Of a DNA stretch of 64,000 nucleotides, positions 41,278 to 52,208 are shown piece after piece. Position numbers and translations under genes: made by a program. Source of the stretch: Streptomyces aureus. GTDB taxonomy: Bacteria > Actinomycetota > Actinomycetes > Streptomycetales > Streptomycetaceae. The stretch is from the NCBI RefSeq assembly GCF_000725495.1, contig NZ_JNZD01000012.1:62001-126000 (forward strand), written 5' to 3'. Position 1 is the first letter of the stretch; every line of letters begins with the position of its first letter. Below the pieces are notes generated by a model, which saw only the letters and a program-made list of their open reading frames with translations, had not been told where the DNA came from and ran no database searches.

Positions 41278-41313
41278 CCCTCACCGCCGGCTGTCCGATC
41301 AACGGTCACGGGA

Positions 41314-41351
41314 GCGCCCCTCAGGGGCGCGGGGAACTGCGCGCCCAGCCG
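41314..41351. repeat. Dispersed Streptomyces intergenic repeat (GGGGAACTGCGCG type)
   Basis: GCGCCCCTCAGGGGCGC (perfect hairpin 41314-41330, TCA loop) is followed by GGGGAACTGCGCGCCCAGCC. This is a well-known and very abundant Streptomyces intergenic element. It lies between the gntR stop and the convergent Lrp gene and probably ends transcription. Confidence 0.75.
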
Positions 41352-41425
41352 GCAAAACACCCGCGCCCGCCCGCGGCGGGAAATCCGCGCCCCGGTCGGG
41401 CGCCCCACCCCTCCGGGGACACCGA

Positions 41426-41878
41426 CTAGGTCGGCGACCCCGACGAAAACCTCCGCAGGAGGGGCGAGAGCACCAGAACGGACTTCGTCCGCTCGACGAA
41501 CGACTCCCCCGCGATCCGCTCCAGCACCCGCTCGAAGTGCCGCATGTCCGAGGCGAACACCTGCACCACCGCGTCCGCCTCCCCGGTGACGGTGGAGGCG
41601 GCCACGACTTCCTGGTACCGCTCCAGCCCCCGCTGGATGGTCTCCGGCGAGGTGTTGCGGCGGCAGTAGATCTCGACGAACCCCTCCGTCTCCCAGCCGA
41701 GCGCCGCCGGGTCCACCCGGACGGTGAACCCGGTGATGGCGCCGGTGGCCCGCAGCCGGTCGACCCTCCGCTTCACGGCGGGCGCGGACAGGCCGACCAG
41801 TTGCCCGATGTCCGCGTAGGAGCGGCGGGCGTCCTCGGCGAGGGCGTGCACGATGCGTTCGTCGAGATCGTTCAGCAC
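41426..41878 (-). CDS. Lrp/AsnC-family transcriptional regulator
   Basis: 150 residues: AsnC-type helix-turn-helix at the N terminus (DLDERIVHALAEDARRSYADIGQLVGLSAPAVKRRVDRLRATGAI, about 4-48) and a RAM ligand-binding domain (about 60-145). Senses an amino acid in this family. It is the second gene of an operon, 30 bases after a cationic amino acid permease. A TTGCG/CGCAA dyad and three GTTGCG repeats lie upstream of that operon and could be its sites. Confidence 0.92.
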   Translation of the reverse strand: MLNDLDERIVHALAEDARRSYADIGQLVGLSAPAVKRRVDRLRATGAITGFTVRVDPAALGWETEGFVEIYCRRNTSPETIQRGLERYQEVVAASTVTGEADAVVQVFASDMRHFERVLERIAGESFVERTKSVLVLSPLLRRFSSGSPT

Positions 41879-41908
41879 TGCGGGCGGTTCACTTTTCTGG
41901 GAGGAGTT

Positions 41909-43393
41909 CTACGGTTGCTCGGCGACGGCGGGTTCCGCGTTCGCCATCCGGGACCGGCGGTAGCCGTAACTGAAGTAGAACACGAGCCCGACGGCCATCC
42001 AGACTCCGAAGACCACCCAGGTGACGGCGGACAGGGAGGCCATCATCCACAGGCACAGCAGGAAGCCGATCGCGGGCATCACCGGGGCGAACGGAACCCG
42101 GAACGTGCGGCGCATGGCCGGGCGCGTCCGGCGCAGCACCACGACGGCCACGTTGACCAGCGCGAAGGCGAACAGCGTGCCGATGCTGGTGGCGTCGGCG
42201 AGCTGGCCGAGCGGGATCGCGGCGGCGAGGACACCGCAGAACAGCGAGACGATGACCGTGTTGGCGCGGGGCGTGCCGGTCTTCGGGTGGACCCGGGCGA
42301 ACACCTTGGGCACCAGGCCGTCGCGGGCCATCGCGAACAGGATGCGGGTCTGGCCGTAGAGGACGGTCAGCACGACGCTGGCGATGGCGATGACGGCGCA
42401 GGCCGCGAGCAGCGTGCCCCAGAAGGTCTGCCCGGTGACGTCCTTCATGATCTCGGCGAGCGCGGCCTCCGAGTCGCCGAACTGCCGCCACGGCTTCGCA
42501 CCGACGGCGACGGCCGCGACGAGGACGTACAGCGCGGTCACGATGACCAGCGAGAGCATGATCGCGCGCGGCAGGTCGCGCTGCGGGTCCTTGGCCTCCT
42601 CGCCGGCGGTGGAGGCGGCGTCGAAGCCGATGTAGGAGAAGAACAGGGTGGCGCCGGCCGCGCTGACACCCGCCATGCCGAGCGGCATGAAGTGCTCGTA
42701 GTTGCCGGAGCGCAGACCCTGGACCCCGATCGCGCAGAACAGCACCAGCGCGGCGATCTTCACGGCCACCATGATGGTGTTGGCGCGCGCCGACTCGCGG
42801 GCTCCGCCGAGCAGGAACGCCATCGCGAGCAGGACGACGATCAGCGCGGGCAGGTTGAAGATGCCCCCGTCACCGGGCGGCGCGGAGAGCGCGTCCGGGA
42901 TGGTGACGCCGATGGTGCCGTCGAGCAGTTCGTTCAGGTACTCGCCCCAGCCGACCGCGACGGCCGCGACGGAGACGCCGTACTCCAGGACCAGGCACCA
43001 GCCGCAGATCCAGGCGATCAGCTCGCCCATCGTTGCGTACGCGTACGAGTACGAGGAGCCGGCGACCGGGATGGTGCCGGCCAGCTCCGCGTAGGAGAGG
43101 GCCGAGAACAGCGCCGTCAGACCGGCGATGACGAACGACAGGGTGACCGCGGGTCCGGCCTTGGGGACGGCCTCGCCGAGGACGACGAAGATGCCGGTGC
43201 CGAGCGTGGCACCGATGCTGATCATGGTGAGCTGCCACAGGCCGAGGGAGCGCCGCAGCGAGCCTCCCTCACCGTGTCCGCCCTCCTGCACCAGGCGTTC
43301 CACCGGCTTGCGGCGCATGAGGCGCGCGCCGAGGCCCGGGGAGGCCGCGGCGGTGGTGGGTGGGGACTGCGGGGGTGCGCCTTGGTCGAGCAC
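41909..43393 (-). CDS. Cationic amino acid permease (CAT family)
   Basis: 494 residues, about 12 TM, of the APC superfamily and closest in pattern to the CAT (arginine/lysine) group. Motifs: QLTMISIGATLGTGIFVVLGE in TM1, SFVIAGLTALFSALSYAELAG in TM2, SSYSYAYATMGELIAWICGWCLVLEYGV, and TLFFSYIGFDAASTAGEEAKDPQRDLPRAI in the middle. GTG 43393 has AAGGAG 6-7 bases upstream. Its upstream region (43541-43620) holds an Lrp-like dyad and three GTTGCG repeats shared with the amine oxidase/amidohydrolase operon, which suggests that the imported amino acid is their substrate. Confidence 0.88.
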   Translation of the reverse strand: MLDQGAPPQSPPTTAAASPGLGARLMRRKPVERLVQEGGHGEGGSLRRSLGLWQLTMISIGATLGTGIFVVLGEAVPKAGPAVTLSFVIAGLTALFSALSYAELAGTIPVAGSSYSYAYATMGELIAWICGWCLVLEYGVSVAAVAVGWGEYLNELLDGTIGVTIPDALSAPPGDGGIFNLPALIVVLLAMAFLLGGARESARANTIMVAVKIAALVLFCAIGVQGLRSGNYEHFMPLGMAGVSAAGATLFFSYIGFDAASTAGEEAKDPQRDLPRAIMLSLVIVTALYVLVAAVAVGAKPWRQFGDSEAALAEIMKDVTGQTFWGTLLAACAVIAIASVVLTVLYGQTRILFAMARDGLVPKVFARVHPKTGTPRANTVIVSLFCGVLAAAIPLGQLADATSIGTLFAFALVNVAVVVLRRTRPAMRRTFRVPFAPVMPAIGFLLCLWMMASLSAVTWVVFGVWMAVGLVFYFSYGYRRSRMANAEPAVAEQP

Positions 43394-43540
43394 GCGCTGG
43401 CTCCTTCATCGCTGCCGGTCGAAGAGGACGGGGACCGGCGGCACCCCTGACAGCCGGGACCCGCCGAGCGGGGTCCCCGCCACGCCTGTGTACAGCGCCC
43501 GACCCTATGAGTTCGGGCTTCACGGGCGTAATGCAGCAAC

Positions 43541-43558
43541 CTTGCGCATCTCCGCAAG
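43541..43558. promoter_or_regulatory. Lrp/AsnC-type dyad
   Basis: CTTGCG-CATCTC-CGCAAG, a perfect 6-base inverted repeat with a 6-base centre, 148 bases upstream of the permease start and immediately before the GTTGCG repeats. The size and symmetry fit Lrp/AsnC boxes. Confidence 0.5.
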
Positions 43559-43560
43559 AT

Positions 43561-43620
43561 CGTTGCGTTCATCGCATCCCGGCGCGAGATCGTTGCGCGG
43601 GGCTTTTCGATGGTTGCGCG
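43561..43620 (-). promoter_or_regulatory. Three phased GTTGCG repeats
   Basis: GTTGCG at 43562-43567, 43592-43597 and 43613-43618; the first two carry the flank AGATC, the last CGATG. Spacings of 30 and 21 bases parallel those of the set at 31173-31233 (22 and 31) in reverse order. Orientation relative to the gene is the same in both sets. Confidence 0.6.
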
Positions 43621-43667
43621 AGGTGACCTCCGGGCGGCCGAGGAGCCTCCGGGGACGGCCCCGCACG

Positions 43668-43709
43668 CGTACGGCCCCCGCTCCCGGAGAGGGGGGCGGG
43701 GGCCGTACG
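43668..43709 (-). terminator. Terminator of guaB1
   Basis: CGTACGGCCCCCGC (43668-43681) pairs perfectly with GCGGGGGCCGTACG (43696-43709), 16 bases beyond the guaB1 stop. The remainder of 43394-43724 holds the permease regulatory region and no gene. Confidence 0.85.
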
Positions 43710-43724
43710 GGAACGGTCCTCGGA

Positions 43725-45209
<1,485 letters not shown>

Positions 45210-45274
45210 TCAGCCAGGGGGAAGAGCACGTACTTCATTGTCCCATGCCGTCCCGTACGCGGTCCCCGGGCGGA

Positions 45275-45652
45275 TCATCCAGGCTGGTCAGGGGGCAGTT
45301 GGTCGGATCCTCCAAGGGAGAGGACGACCGAGAGCGCCGCGTCGAACTGCTCGTAGTGCCCGGAGGCCGACTCCAGGACCTCCTGGGCCGTCTCCCACTC
45401 CTCGGGCCGGGTCCGCGCGTAGGGCCGCCAGCCGGTCACCACGACGAGTCTGCCCGGACTGGCCGGTCCCCAGTCGGGGTCGCCGAGCACGTCGGCGAGC
45501 GCGTCCCAGTTCCGCCCGAACCAGTCCGGCAGGTCGAGGTCGCGGACGCAGCGCGCCATGAAGGCGCCCTTGTCGAGCACCCCGGAGAGGTCGAGCTCGG
45601 TGACCTGCCACCCGGCCGAACGGCACACCGCCGCGAGCGGACCGTGCGTCAT
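45275..45652 (-). CDS. Barstar-family ribonuclease inhibitor
   Basis: 125 residues with the barstar fold: WQVTELDLSGVLDKGAFMARCVRDLDLPDWFGRNWDALADVLGDPDW (about 15-60), where the acidic residues cap an RNase active site. The ATG overlaps the RNase stop (ATGA), so it is translated directly after the enzyme. It lacks a signal peptide and would act in the cytosol to protect the producer while the RNase is exported. Confidence 0.9.
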   Translation of the reverse strand: MTHGPLAAVCRSAGWQVTELDLSGVLDKGAFMARCVRDLDLPDWFGRNWDALADVLGDPDWGPASPGRLVVVTGWRPYARTRPEEWETAQEVLESASGHYEQFDAALSVVLSLGGSDQLPPDQPG

Positions 45653-46095
45653 CTCAGCACCGCCTTGAACGAGTTGTAGTGGTCGTCGGTGTAGAAGATC
45701 TCCCCGCCCCGCCCGGTGACGATGCGCCGGGCCCCGCGGTCGTGCTCGCCCGGGGTCCGCACCGTGTACTCGTGGTAGTAGCCCCGGGTGTGCCGGGGCA
45801 GCTCGCGCTCGAAGTTGCCGAAGACGGCGCCGTCCTTGGCGTACGGGTAGGGCCCGCCCCGGTCGATGAGGGCGAGGGTCGCCCGCGCCTCGGCGGGCAG
45901 TGCGGCGGCGCGGACGGCCGGCAGCCCGCCGGCCCAGGACGGGGCCGCGGTGACCCGGCTCGCGCCGGAGGCCGGGGAGTCGCCGGAGGAGGCCGTGTCC
46001 GCCGGCGAGCAGCCCGCCAGGAGCAGCGTCAGAGCGACCAGCAGTCCGGCGCACAGGCGGCCCGGGAACGCGCGAGGGGACGGCCGCAGCAGCAT
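45649..46095 (-). CDS. Secreted guanyl-specific ribonuclease with lipobox
   Basis: 148 residues. The N-terminal signal (LCAGLLVALTLLLAGC, lipobox Cys29) precedes a Ser/Ala-rich linker, then an RNase Sa/T1-like domain (about 75-148). Catalytic residues by comparison with RNase Sa: Glu109 in YYHEYTVRTPG, Arg123/124 in GARRIVTG and His139 in YTDDHYNSF. It would cleave RNA after G outside the cell, anchored to the membrane if the lipobox is used. The barstar gene is coupled downstream. Confidence 0.9.
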   Translation of the reverse strand: MLLRPSPRAFPGRLCAGLLVALTLLLAGCSPADTASSGDSPASGASRVTAAPSWAGGLPAVRAAALPAEARATLALIDRGGPYPYAKDGAVFGNFERELPRHTRGYYHEYTVRTPGEHDRGARRIVTGRGGEIFYTDDHYNSFKAVLR

Positions 46096-46147
46096 GACGT
46101 CGATGCTGCCACGGCCGTCCCCTCGCGGCGCGCTCTGGCCGCGGCCC

Positions 46148-47167
46148 TCAGGGCCCGTCCGGGTCCGCCCGGTTCAGCGCCGGACGCGGCGGGGGGCCCG
46201 CCGTCATCAGCGCGTCGGCGGCCGAGGTGTCCGTCACCAGGCTGGTGACGAGCCCGGAGCGCAGCACCGCGTCGATGGCGGCCGCCTTGCGGTGCCCGCC
46301 CGCTATGGCGACGACCTCGGGAATCCGGCGCAGCCGGTCGGCCTCGACGGTGATGCAGCGCTCGCCGAGGTCGCGCCCGACGCGGCGGCCCTCGGCGTCG
46401 AAGAGGTGCGCGGACATCTCGGCGGCGACACCGAGCGACGCGTAGTGCGCGCGCTCCTCGTCGCTGAGCATGTCGTGCACCGTGGAGATGCCGGGCTCCC
46501 AGGAGCCGATGGAGACGCAGGCGACCGTCACCTTGTCGAAGTACTCGAAGGCGCGGGCGATCCCCGTCTGGTGGCGCAGCGCCGCCGCGGTGGCCGCGTC
46601 GGGCAGCAGCATCGGCGCGTAGATGGGGTGGGCGTCGCCGCCCGACACCTGCGCGGCGCGCCGGACGGCCTCCACGGAGCCGCGTTCGGCGGTCCCGGCG
46701 TCGTACACACCGGTCAGCTGCACCACGGTGCACGGCGGGAGCCGGTCCAGGGCAGCCGCCATGTGGATCGTGGAACGGCCCCAGGCGAGGCCGAGCACGT
46801 CGCCCTCGTTGACGAGCTCGCCGAGCAGGTCGGCGGCCACCTCGCCGAGGTTCTCCGGGTCGGGCGACTCCTCGGCCTCCGCCGGGGACTCGACGACGAC
46901 GGCGTGCCGCAGTCCGTAGCGGGCCCGCAGCGCGTCCGAGCGCTCCGCGTCGAGCTCGGCGGGGACGCGGATCTCGATCCTGACGAGATCCCGCTCGAGG
47001 GCGGTCTCCAGGACCCGGGCCACCTTGAAGCGGCTGACGCCGAACTCCTCGGCGATCTGGATCTTGGACTTGCCCTCGAGGTAGAAGCGGCGGGCCATGG
47101 CCGCCGCCTGGACCAGCTCAGCGGGTCCCATCCGCATGGCTGACCGGCCCGCCGACATACCCGACAC
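46148..47167 (-). CDS. SorC-family sugar-binding transcriptional regulator
   Basis: 339 residues. The N-terminal helix-turn-helix (about 12-55: AMARRFYLEGKSKIQIAEEFGVSRFKVARVLETALERDLVRIEI) is of SorC/DeoR type, followed by a SorC sugar-binding domain: VLGLAWGRSTIHMAAALDRL, VVQLTGVYDAG, EYFDKVTVACVSIGSWEPG and VVAIAGGHRKAAAIDAVLRSGLV. It probably senses a sugar phosphate. GTG 47167 has GAGGAG 6 bases upstream. The neighbouring rpe gene suggests pentose phosphates, but that is inference. Confidence 0.9.
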   Translation of the reverse strand: MSGMSAGRSAMRMGPAELVQAAAMARRFYLEGKSKIQIAEEFGVSRFKVARVLETALERDLVRIEIRVPAELDAERSDALRARYGLRHAVVVESPAEAEESPDPENLGEVAADLLGELVNEGDVLGLAWGRSTIHMAAALDRLPPCTVVQLTGVYDAGTAERGSVEAVRRAAQVSGGDAHPIYAPMLLPDAATAAALRHQTGIARAFEYFDKVTVACVSIGSWEPGISTVHDMLSDEERAHYASLGVAAEMSAHLFDAEGRRVGRDLGERCITVEADRLRRIPEVVAIAGGHRKAAAIDAVLRSGLVTSLVTDTSAADALMTAGPPPRPALNRADPDGP

Positions 47168-47268
47168 GGCCATCTCCTCACTGCTGTTCACACTCTGGAT
47201 TCGCCGTCATCCTTGCAGATCCGGCGCACTTGATCCGCCCTGATGGACGGCGTTCACGTTCCCTTGGC

Positions 47269-47955
47269 TCAGTGGTCGCACGCCCAGGACGCACGGGCCG
47301 TCGCCCCCTCGGCCTGCGTGCGCAGTGCACGTACCGCCTGGGCGGGGTCCGCCGCCCCGTACACCGCCGAACCGGCGACGAACACGTCGGCGCCCGCCTC
47401 CGCGCAGCGCTCGATGGTCGAGGCCGAGACCCCGCCGTCGACCTGGAGCCACAGTTCCAGGCCGTGCTTGCTGATCAACTCGCGCGTGCGGCGGATCTTG
47501 GGGAGCATGATGTCAAGAAAAGCCTGACCCCCGAATCCGGGCTCGACGGTCATGATCAGCAGCATGTCGAGTTCGGGCAGCAGATCCTCGTACGGCTCGA
47601 TGGGGGTCGCCGGCTTGAGCGCCATCGAGGCACGGGCACCCTTGGCCCGGATCTCGCGGGCGAGCCGGACGGGCGCGGCGGCCGCCTCCACATGGAAGGT
47701 GACGGAGCCGGCACCGGCTTCCACGTACTGGGGCGCCCACCGATCGGCGTCCTCGATCATCAGATGGCAGTCCAGCGGAGTGCCCGTCGCACGGGCCAAA
47801 GACTCTACGACCGGCACCCCGAGGGTGAGGTTCGGTACGAAATGGTTGTCCATGACGTCGACATGGAGCCAGTCCGCGCCCTCCACCGCCCTTGCCTCCT
47901 CGGCAAGACGGGCGAAGTCGGCGGACAGGATGCTGGGGTTGATCTGCGCGGCCAT
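47269..47955 (-). CDS. rpe: Ribulose-phosphate 3-epimerase
   Basis: Interconverts ribulose 5-phosphate and xylulose 5-phosphate in the pentose phosphate pathway. 228 residues, TIM barrel. Motifs: [32 protein letters not shown] near 30-45 (catalytic Asp), [10 protein letters not shown] near 67, [17 protein letters not shown] near 138-154 and [32 protein letters not shown] near 173. It diverges from the MMPL gene. Confidence 0.96.
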   Translation of the reverse strand: MAAQINPSILSADFARLAEEARAVEGADWLHVDVMDNHFVPNLTLGVPVVESLARATGTPLDCHLMIEDADRWAPQYVEAGAGSVTFHVEAAAAPVRLAREIRAKGARASMALKPATPIEPYEDLLPELDMLLIMTVEPGFGGQAFLDIMLPKIRRTRELISKHGLELWLQVDGGVSASTIERCAEAGADVFVAGSAVYGAADPAQAVRALRTQAEGATARASWACDH

Positions 47956-48089
47956 GCCCCAAGACTGCCATGCCCCGGGCCCGTTGCCCGCCCCGGTCCG
48001 GACCTGGATCGTCCCGCGCCTGCCCCGGGACGTCCCGTCGTGCCATTCTGGACGGCTCGACGGCACTGCGTCCGGTCCCGGGGGTGGGC

Positions 48090-50432
48090 ATGAAGCGGCT
48101 CGACGTCTGGAAGCACGGGGCCATCGGAGTCGTCTGCGGACGGCGGTCCAAGTGGCTGGTTCTCGCCCTGTGGCTGCTGGTGCTCCTGTTCGTGGCGCCG
48201 CTCGGGGCCAAGCTCACCGACGCCCAGGACAACGACGCCCAGTCCTGGCTGCCGGGCTCGGCGGAATCCACCCAGGTCCTCGACATCTCGAACGGGTTCA
48301 GGCCCGAGCAGATCCCCGCGGTCGTCGTCTACGCCCGCCCGGACGGCCTGACCGTGCAGGACCGGCGGCAGATCGCCGAGGACGTCCGGCAGCTGAGGAC
48401 CCTGCGGGAGCACGGCATCCGCGGCGAGGAGACCCGGGGCCCGGTGTTCGACCGGCAGCCGGACCCGCGCGCGGCCCAGATCTACGTCCCCATCACCATG
48501 GATGCCTCCGGCTGGCAGCGGATCGCTCCGGCCGTCTCCTCCATCCGTGACCAGGTGGGCAAGGGCGGCGACGGGCTCTCTGTGCACATCACCGGCCCCG
48601 GCGGAACGGCCGCCGACTCCTCCAAGGCCTTCGAGGGCATCGACTCGACGCTGCTCTACGCCGCGATGGCCGTCGTCATCGTCATGCTCCTGATCACCTT
48701 CCGGAGCCCGATCCTGCTGTTCGTGCCCCTGCTCGGCGTGGTCGTCGCGCTGTTCACGGCCCAGGCGCTGATCTATCTGCTGGCGAAGCACGCCGGTCTG
48801 ACCGTCAACGGCCAGAGCGCGGGCATTCTCACCGTGCTGGTGTTCGGCGCGGGGACCGACTACGCCCTCCTGCTCGTCGCCCGTTACCGAGAGGAGCTGC
48901 GCCGTCACGAGGACCGGCACGAGGCGATGAAACTCGCCATGAACCGGGCCGGTCCCGCCATCCTGGCCTCGGGCGCGACGGTCGTCCTGAGCATGCTGGT
49001 GCTGCTGGTCGCCGAGATGAACTCGACGCGGGGCCTCGGCCCGGTCGCGGCCATCGGCGTGGCCGTCGGTCTGATCGCCATGCTCACGCTGTTCCCGGCC
49101 CTGCTGCTCGTCTTCGGCCGCTGGATCTTCTGGCCGGCCGTCCCGCACCTCGGCTCGGCCGATCCGACCAGGAGCGGCGTCTGGGCGCACATGGGCGCGC
49201 GGATCGCCCGCCGGCCCCGGACGTTCTGGGTCGGCACCGCGCTGGCGCTCGGGGTGCTCTCCCTGGGCCTGATCCAGCTGCGGGCCGCGGGCATCCCCAA
49301 CGCCGACCAGTTCACCGGGAGACCGGACTCGGTCGTCGGCCAGGAGGTGTCGGCGCAGTACTTCCCGGCGGGCGACGGGGATCCGCTGGTCATCGTGTCG
49401 AACACGGCGCAGGCCAGGGAGGTCGGCCGGACCGTGGCGGCGGACCCGGGCGTGGTGCCCGCGAGCATCGGCGTGCCTCCGGGCACGGCGCCCGTGCACG
49501 ACGGCAGGGTGCTGTTCGAGGCGACGACCCGCGCCCCCTCGGACAGCGCGGCGGCGAAGGACACCGTGGAGCGCGTCCGGGACGCGGTGCACTCCGTACC
49601 GGGGGCCGACGCGAAGGTGGGCGGCGGTGCCGCGGTCCTGCTGGACATGGAGAACGCCCAGGCCCACGACAACTACCTGGTCATCCCACTCGTCCTCGTG
49701 GTGGTCCTGCTGGTCCTGAGCCTCCTGCTGCGCGCGCTGATCGCGCCGCTGCTGCTGATCGGGACTGTCGTGCTGTCGCTGGCGACGGCCCTCGGCGTGA
49801 GCGCGCTCGCCTTCCGGCACGTCTTCGACTACGCCGGCGAGGACGTGGCCTTCCCGCTGTTCGTCTTCGTGTTCCTGGTGGCGCTCGGCATCGACTACAA
49901 CATCTTCCTGACCACCCGCATCCGGGAGGAGGCCGCGCTGCACGGCACCCGCAAGGGGGTGGTGACGGGGCTCGCCACCACCGGCGCGGTGATCACCTCG
50001 GCCGGACTGGTCCTCGCGGGCACGTTCGCGGCCCTCGGCACCCTGCCGATCGTGGGCTTCGCGGAGATCGGCTTCGCGGTCGCCCTCGGCGTCCTGCTGG
50101 ACACCTTCGTGGTGCGCTCGGTGCTGGTCACCTCGCTGTTCCTCGACGTCGGCCCGAAGGTGTGGTGGCCGAACCGGCTCGCGCACGAGGACGGCGGCGC
50201 CCGGGCCGCCACCGGCCCGGGCGAACCGGCCGGGGTGTCCGCGGGCGCGCGGAGCCCGTACGAGGGCTCCGCGGAGACCCCGGACGGCGCGGACGCCCGG
50301 GACCCGGCCGGACCGGGGAACGCCGGAAATCCCGGGGCGACGGGCGGCAACCCTGGCCCAGGGGCCGACGGGGACGTGGACGGCGCCGGGGGTCCCGGAG
50401 GCTCCACGAAGCCGCCCCGGCCGCCGGACTGA
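48090..50432 (+). CDS. MMPL/RND-family membrane transporter
   Basis: 780 residues, two repeats of one TM, a large outer domain and five TM. The SSD-like region has [22 protein letters not shown] near 251-272 (Asp-Tyr pair of the proton relay) and its second copy [22 protein letters not shown] near 593-614. [16 protein letters not shown] is TM1. MMPL proteins export lipids or drugs. The last ~80 residues are a Gly/Pro/Ala-rich hydrophilic tail. ATG 48090 follows GGTGGG. Divergent from rpe, followed by a GC-rich repeat region. Confidence 0.9.
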   Translation: MKRLDVWKHGAIGVVCGRRSKWLVLALWLLVLLFVAPLGAKLTDAQDNDAQSWLPGSAESTQVLDISNGFRPEQIPAVVVYARPDGLTVQDRRQIAEDVRQLRTLREHGIRGEETRGPVFDRQPDPRAAQIYVPITMDASGWQRIAPAVSSIRDQVGKGGDGLSVHITGPGGTAADSSKAFEGIDSTLLYAAMAVVIVMLLITFRSPILLFVPLLGVVVALFTAQALIYLLAKHAGLTVNGQSAGILTVLVFGAGTDYALLLVARYREELRRHEDRHEAMKLAMNRAGPAILASGATVVLSMLVLLVAEMNSTRGLGPVAAIGVAVGLIAMLTLFPALLLVFGRWIFWPAVPHLGSADPTRSGVWAHMGARIARRPRTFWVGTALALGVLSLGLIQLRAAGIPNADQFTGRPDSVVGQEVSAQYFPAGDGDPLVIVSNTAQAREVGRTVAADPGVVPASIGVPPGTAPVHDGRVLFEATTRAPSDSAAAKDTVERVRDAVHSVPGADAKVGGGAAVLLDMENAQAHDNYLVIPLVLVVVLLVLSLLLRALIAPLLLIGTVVLSLATALGVSALAFRHVFDYAGEDVAFPLFVFVFLVALGIDYNIFLTTRIREEAALHGTRKGVVTGLATTGAVITSAGLVLAGTFAALGTLPIVGFAEIGFAVALGVLLDTFVVRSVLVTSLFLDVGPKVWWPNRLAHEDGGARAATGPGEPAGVSAGARSPYEGSAETPDGADARDPAGPGNAGNPGATGGNPGPGADGDVDGAGGPGGSTKPPRPPD

Positions 50433-50516
50433 CGCCCTGGAGCACCGGAGCCCGACAGCCCGGTGGCGTGGGGCTCGGAGCGCCGGCAGCTGTGTGGCCC
50501 GCGCCGTGGAGCCCCG

Positions 50517-50620
50517 CCGGCCCGGTGGTTCTCGCGGCCCGGTGGCCCGGCAGCCCTGCTGCCCGCGCCCTGGTGCCCCGGCAGCGCGCGGCCCGGTGCA
50601 TGGCAGCCCGCGGCCCGGTG
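50517..50620. repeat. Short interspersed CGGCCCGGTG repeats
   Basis: CGGCCCGGTG occurs at 50517, 50535, 50589 and 50611 in the gap between the convergent MMPL and rsmB genes, in sequence with further related GGCAGCC blocks. Nothing coding is supported there. Confidence 0.6.
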
Positions 50621-50646
50621 CTTGGCCGCCGCGGCCCGCGGTCGGG

Positions 50647-52080
50647 TCAGCCGGTCCGGCGGATCAGGGCCAGGTACATCGCGTCGGTTCCGTGCAGATG
50701 GGGCCAGAGCTGGACGTCGGGGCCGTCGCCCAGCGCGGGCACGCCGGACAGCAGCGGGCGCGCGTCGAGCAGTTCGGCGGAGCCGTCCTCGAAGTGCTTG
50801 AGGACGTCGTCGACGACGGCACGGGTCTCGGCGAGGTGCGGCGAGCAGGTCGCGTAGCCGACGACACCGCCCACGCGCACCGACGCCAGCGCCGTGCGCA
50901 GCAGGCCCCGCTGGAGCGGCCCGAAGCCGTCGAGGTCCTCGGGGCGGCGGCGCCAGCGGGCCTCGGGACGGCGGCGCAGGGCGCCCAGGCCCGTGCACGG
51001 GACGTCCATGAGTACCCGGTCGAAGGTGCCGGGCCGCCACGGCGGGCGGGTGCCGTCGGCGGCGATGACCTGGTAGGGGCCGGGGTTCCCGGCAAGTGCC
51101 TTGGCGACCAGCCCCGCGCGGTGCGGCTGCTTCTCGGAGGCGAGCAGTCGCGCTCCCCGCTGGGCGGCGAGACCGGCCAGCATGGCGGCCTTGCCGCCCG
51201 GTCCGGCGCAGCCGTCCAGCCAGAGCCGGTCGGGTCCGTCGAGCGGGGCGTTCGCCAGGGCGATCGCCACCAGCTGGCTGCCCTCGTCCTGCACGCCCGC
51301 ACGGCCCTCGCGCACGGCCGCCACGGCACCCGGCTCGCCGCCCTCGGTGAGCCGCACGGCGTACGGGGACCAGCGCCCGGGAAGCGCCGAGTCCTCGTCC
51401 AGGGAGTCGAGGAGTTCCTCGGCGGTGGAACGTCCCGGCCGGGCGACGAGGGTGACCTCGGGCCGTTCGTTGTCGGCCTCCAGCAGGTCCTCGATGCCGG
51501 CCCGGCCGCCGCCGAGGGAGTCCCACAGCGCGGAGACGACCCAGCGCGGGTGCGAGTGCACGACGGCGAGGTGGTCCTCGGCGTCCTCGTCGTAGGGCGG
51601 GGCGACCTGTTCCAGCCAGGCGTCGAGGTCCTGCCGCGCCACCTTGCGCAGCACGGCGTTCACGAACTTGGCCCGCCCGTCGCCGAGCACCACGCGGGCC
51701 AGCTCGACCGAGGCGGAGACGGCCGCGTGCGTCGGGATACGGGTGCCGAGCAGCTGGTGGACGCCGAGGCTGAGCACGTCGAGGACCGGCGGGTCGACCT
51801 CGCGCAGCGGCCGGTCGACACAGGCCGAGATGACGGCGTCGTACGTCCCCTGGCGGCGCAGCGTGCCGTACACCAGCTCGGTGGCCAGCGCCGCGTCCCG
51901 TGCGTCGAAGTCGCCCTTGGCCCGCGCCTTGCGCAGCAGCGGCGGCAGGACGAGGTTCGCGTACGCGTCCCGCTCGTCCACGGCCCGCAGCGCCTCGAAG
52001 GCGAGCATGCGGACCGGGTCCTTCTGGGGGCGGCGGTAGGGCTTGCCGGGCTTCTGCGGCCGACGGGGCTGCTCACTCAC
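50647..52080 (-). CDS. rsmB: 16S rRNA m5C methyltransferase (RsmB/Sun family)
   Basis: 477 residues. An N-terminal NusB-like domain (about 20-165) is joined to an S-adenosylmethionine-dependent RNA cytosine-5 methyltransferase (about 245-470). Motifs: LWLDGCAGPGGKAAMLAGLA (SAM binding), VIAADGTRPPW, RVLMDVPCTGLGALRRRPEARW with the first catalytic Cys, and YATCSPHLAETRAVV with the second. It methylates C967 or an equivalent position in 16S rRNA. GTG 52080 is used; no strong binding site is visible. It follows fmt by 128 bases on the same strand. Confidence 0.93.
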   Translation of the reverse strand: MSEQPRRPQKPGKPYRRPQKDPVRMLAFEALRAVDERDAYANLVLPPLLRKARAKGDFDARDAALATELVYGTLRRQGTYDAVISACVDRPLREVDPPVLDVLSLGVHQLLGTRIPTHAAVSASVELARVVLGDGRAKFVNAVLRKVARQDLDAWLEQVAPPYDEDAEDHLAVVHSHPRWVVSALWDSLGGGRAGIEDLLEADNERPEVTLVARPGRSTAEELLDSLDEDSALPGRWSPYAVRLTEGGEPGAVAAVREGRAGVQDEGSQLVAIALANAPLDGPDRLWLDGCAGPGGKAAMLAGLAAQRGARLLASEKQPHRAGLVAKALAGNPGPYQVIAADGTRPPWRPGTFDRVLMDVPCTGLGALRRRPEARWRRRPEDLDGFGPLQRGLLRTALASVRVGGVVGYATCSPHLAETRAVVDDVLKHFEDGSAELLDARPLLSGVPALGDGPDVQLWPHLHGTDAMYLALIRRTG

Positions 52081-52208
52081 GAAAAAGGTGCTCCGGATCC
52101 AGGAAAAAGATGCGCTTATCAGCGTACGCCGCGGGGGCCCGAGGCAGACGCCCCCGCGGGACCGGCGTCGGAAGACCCCGCGGGTCGGACGCCCCCGCGG
52201 GGTGGGGG

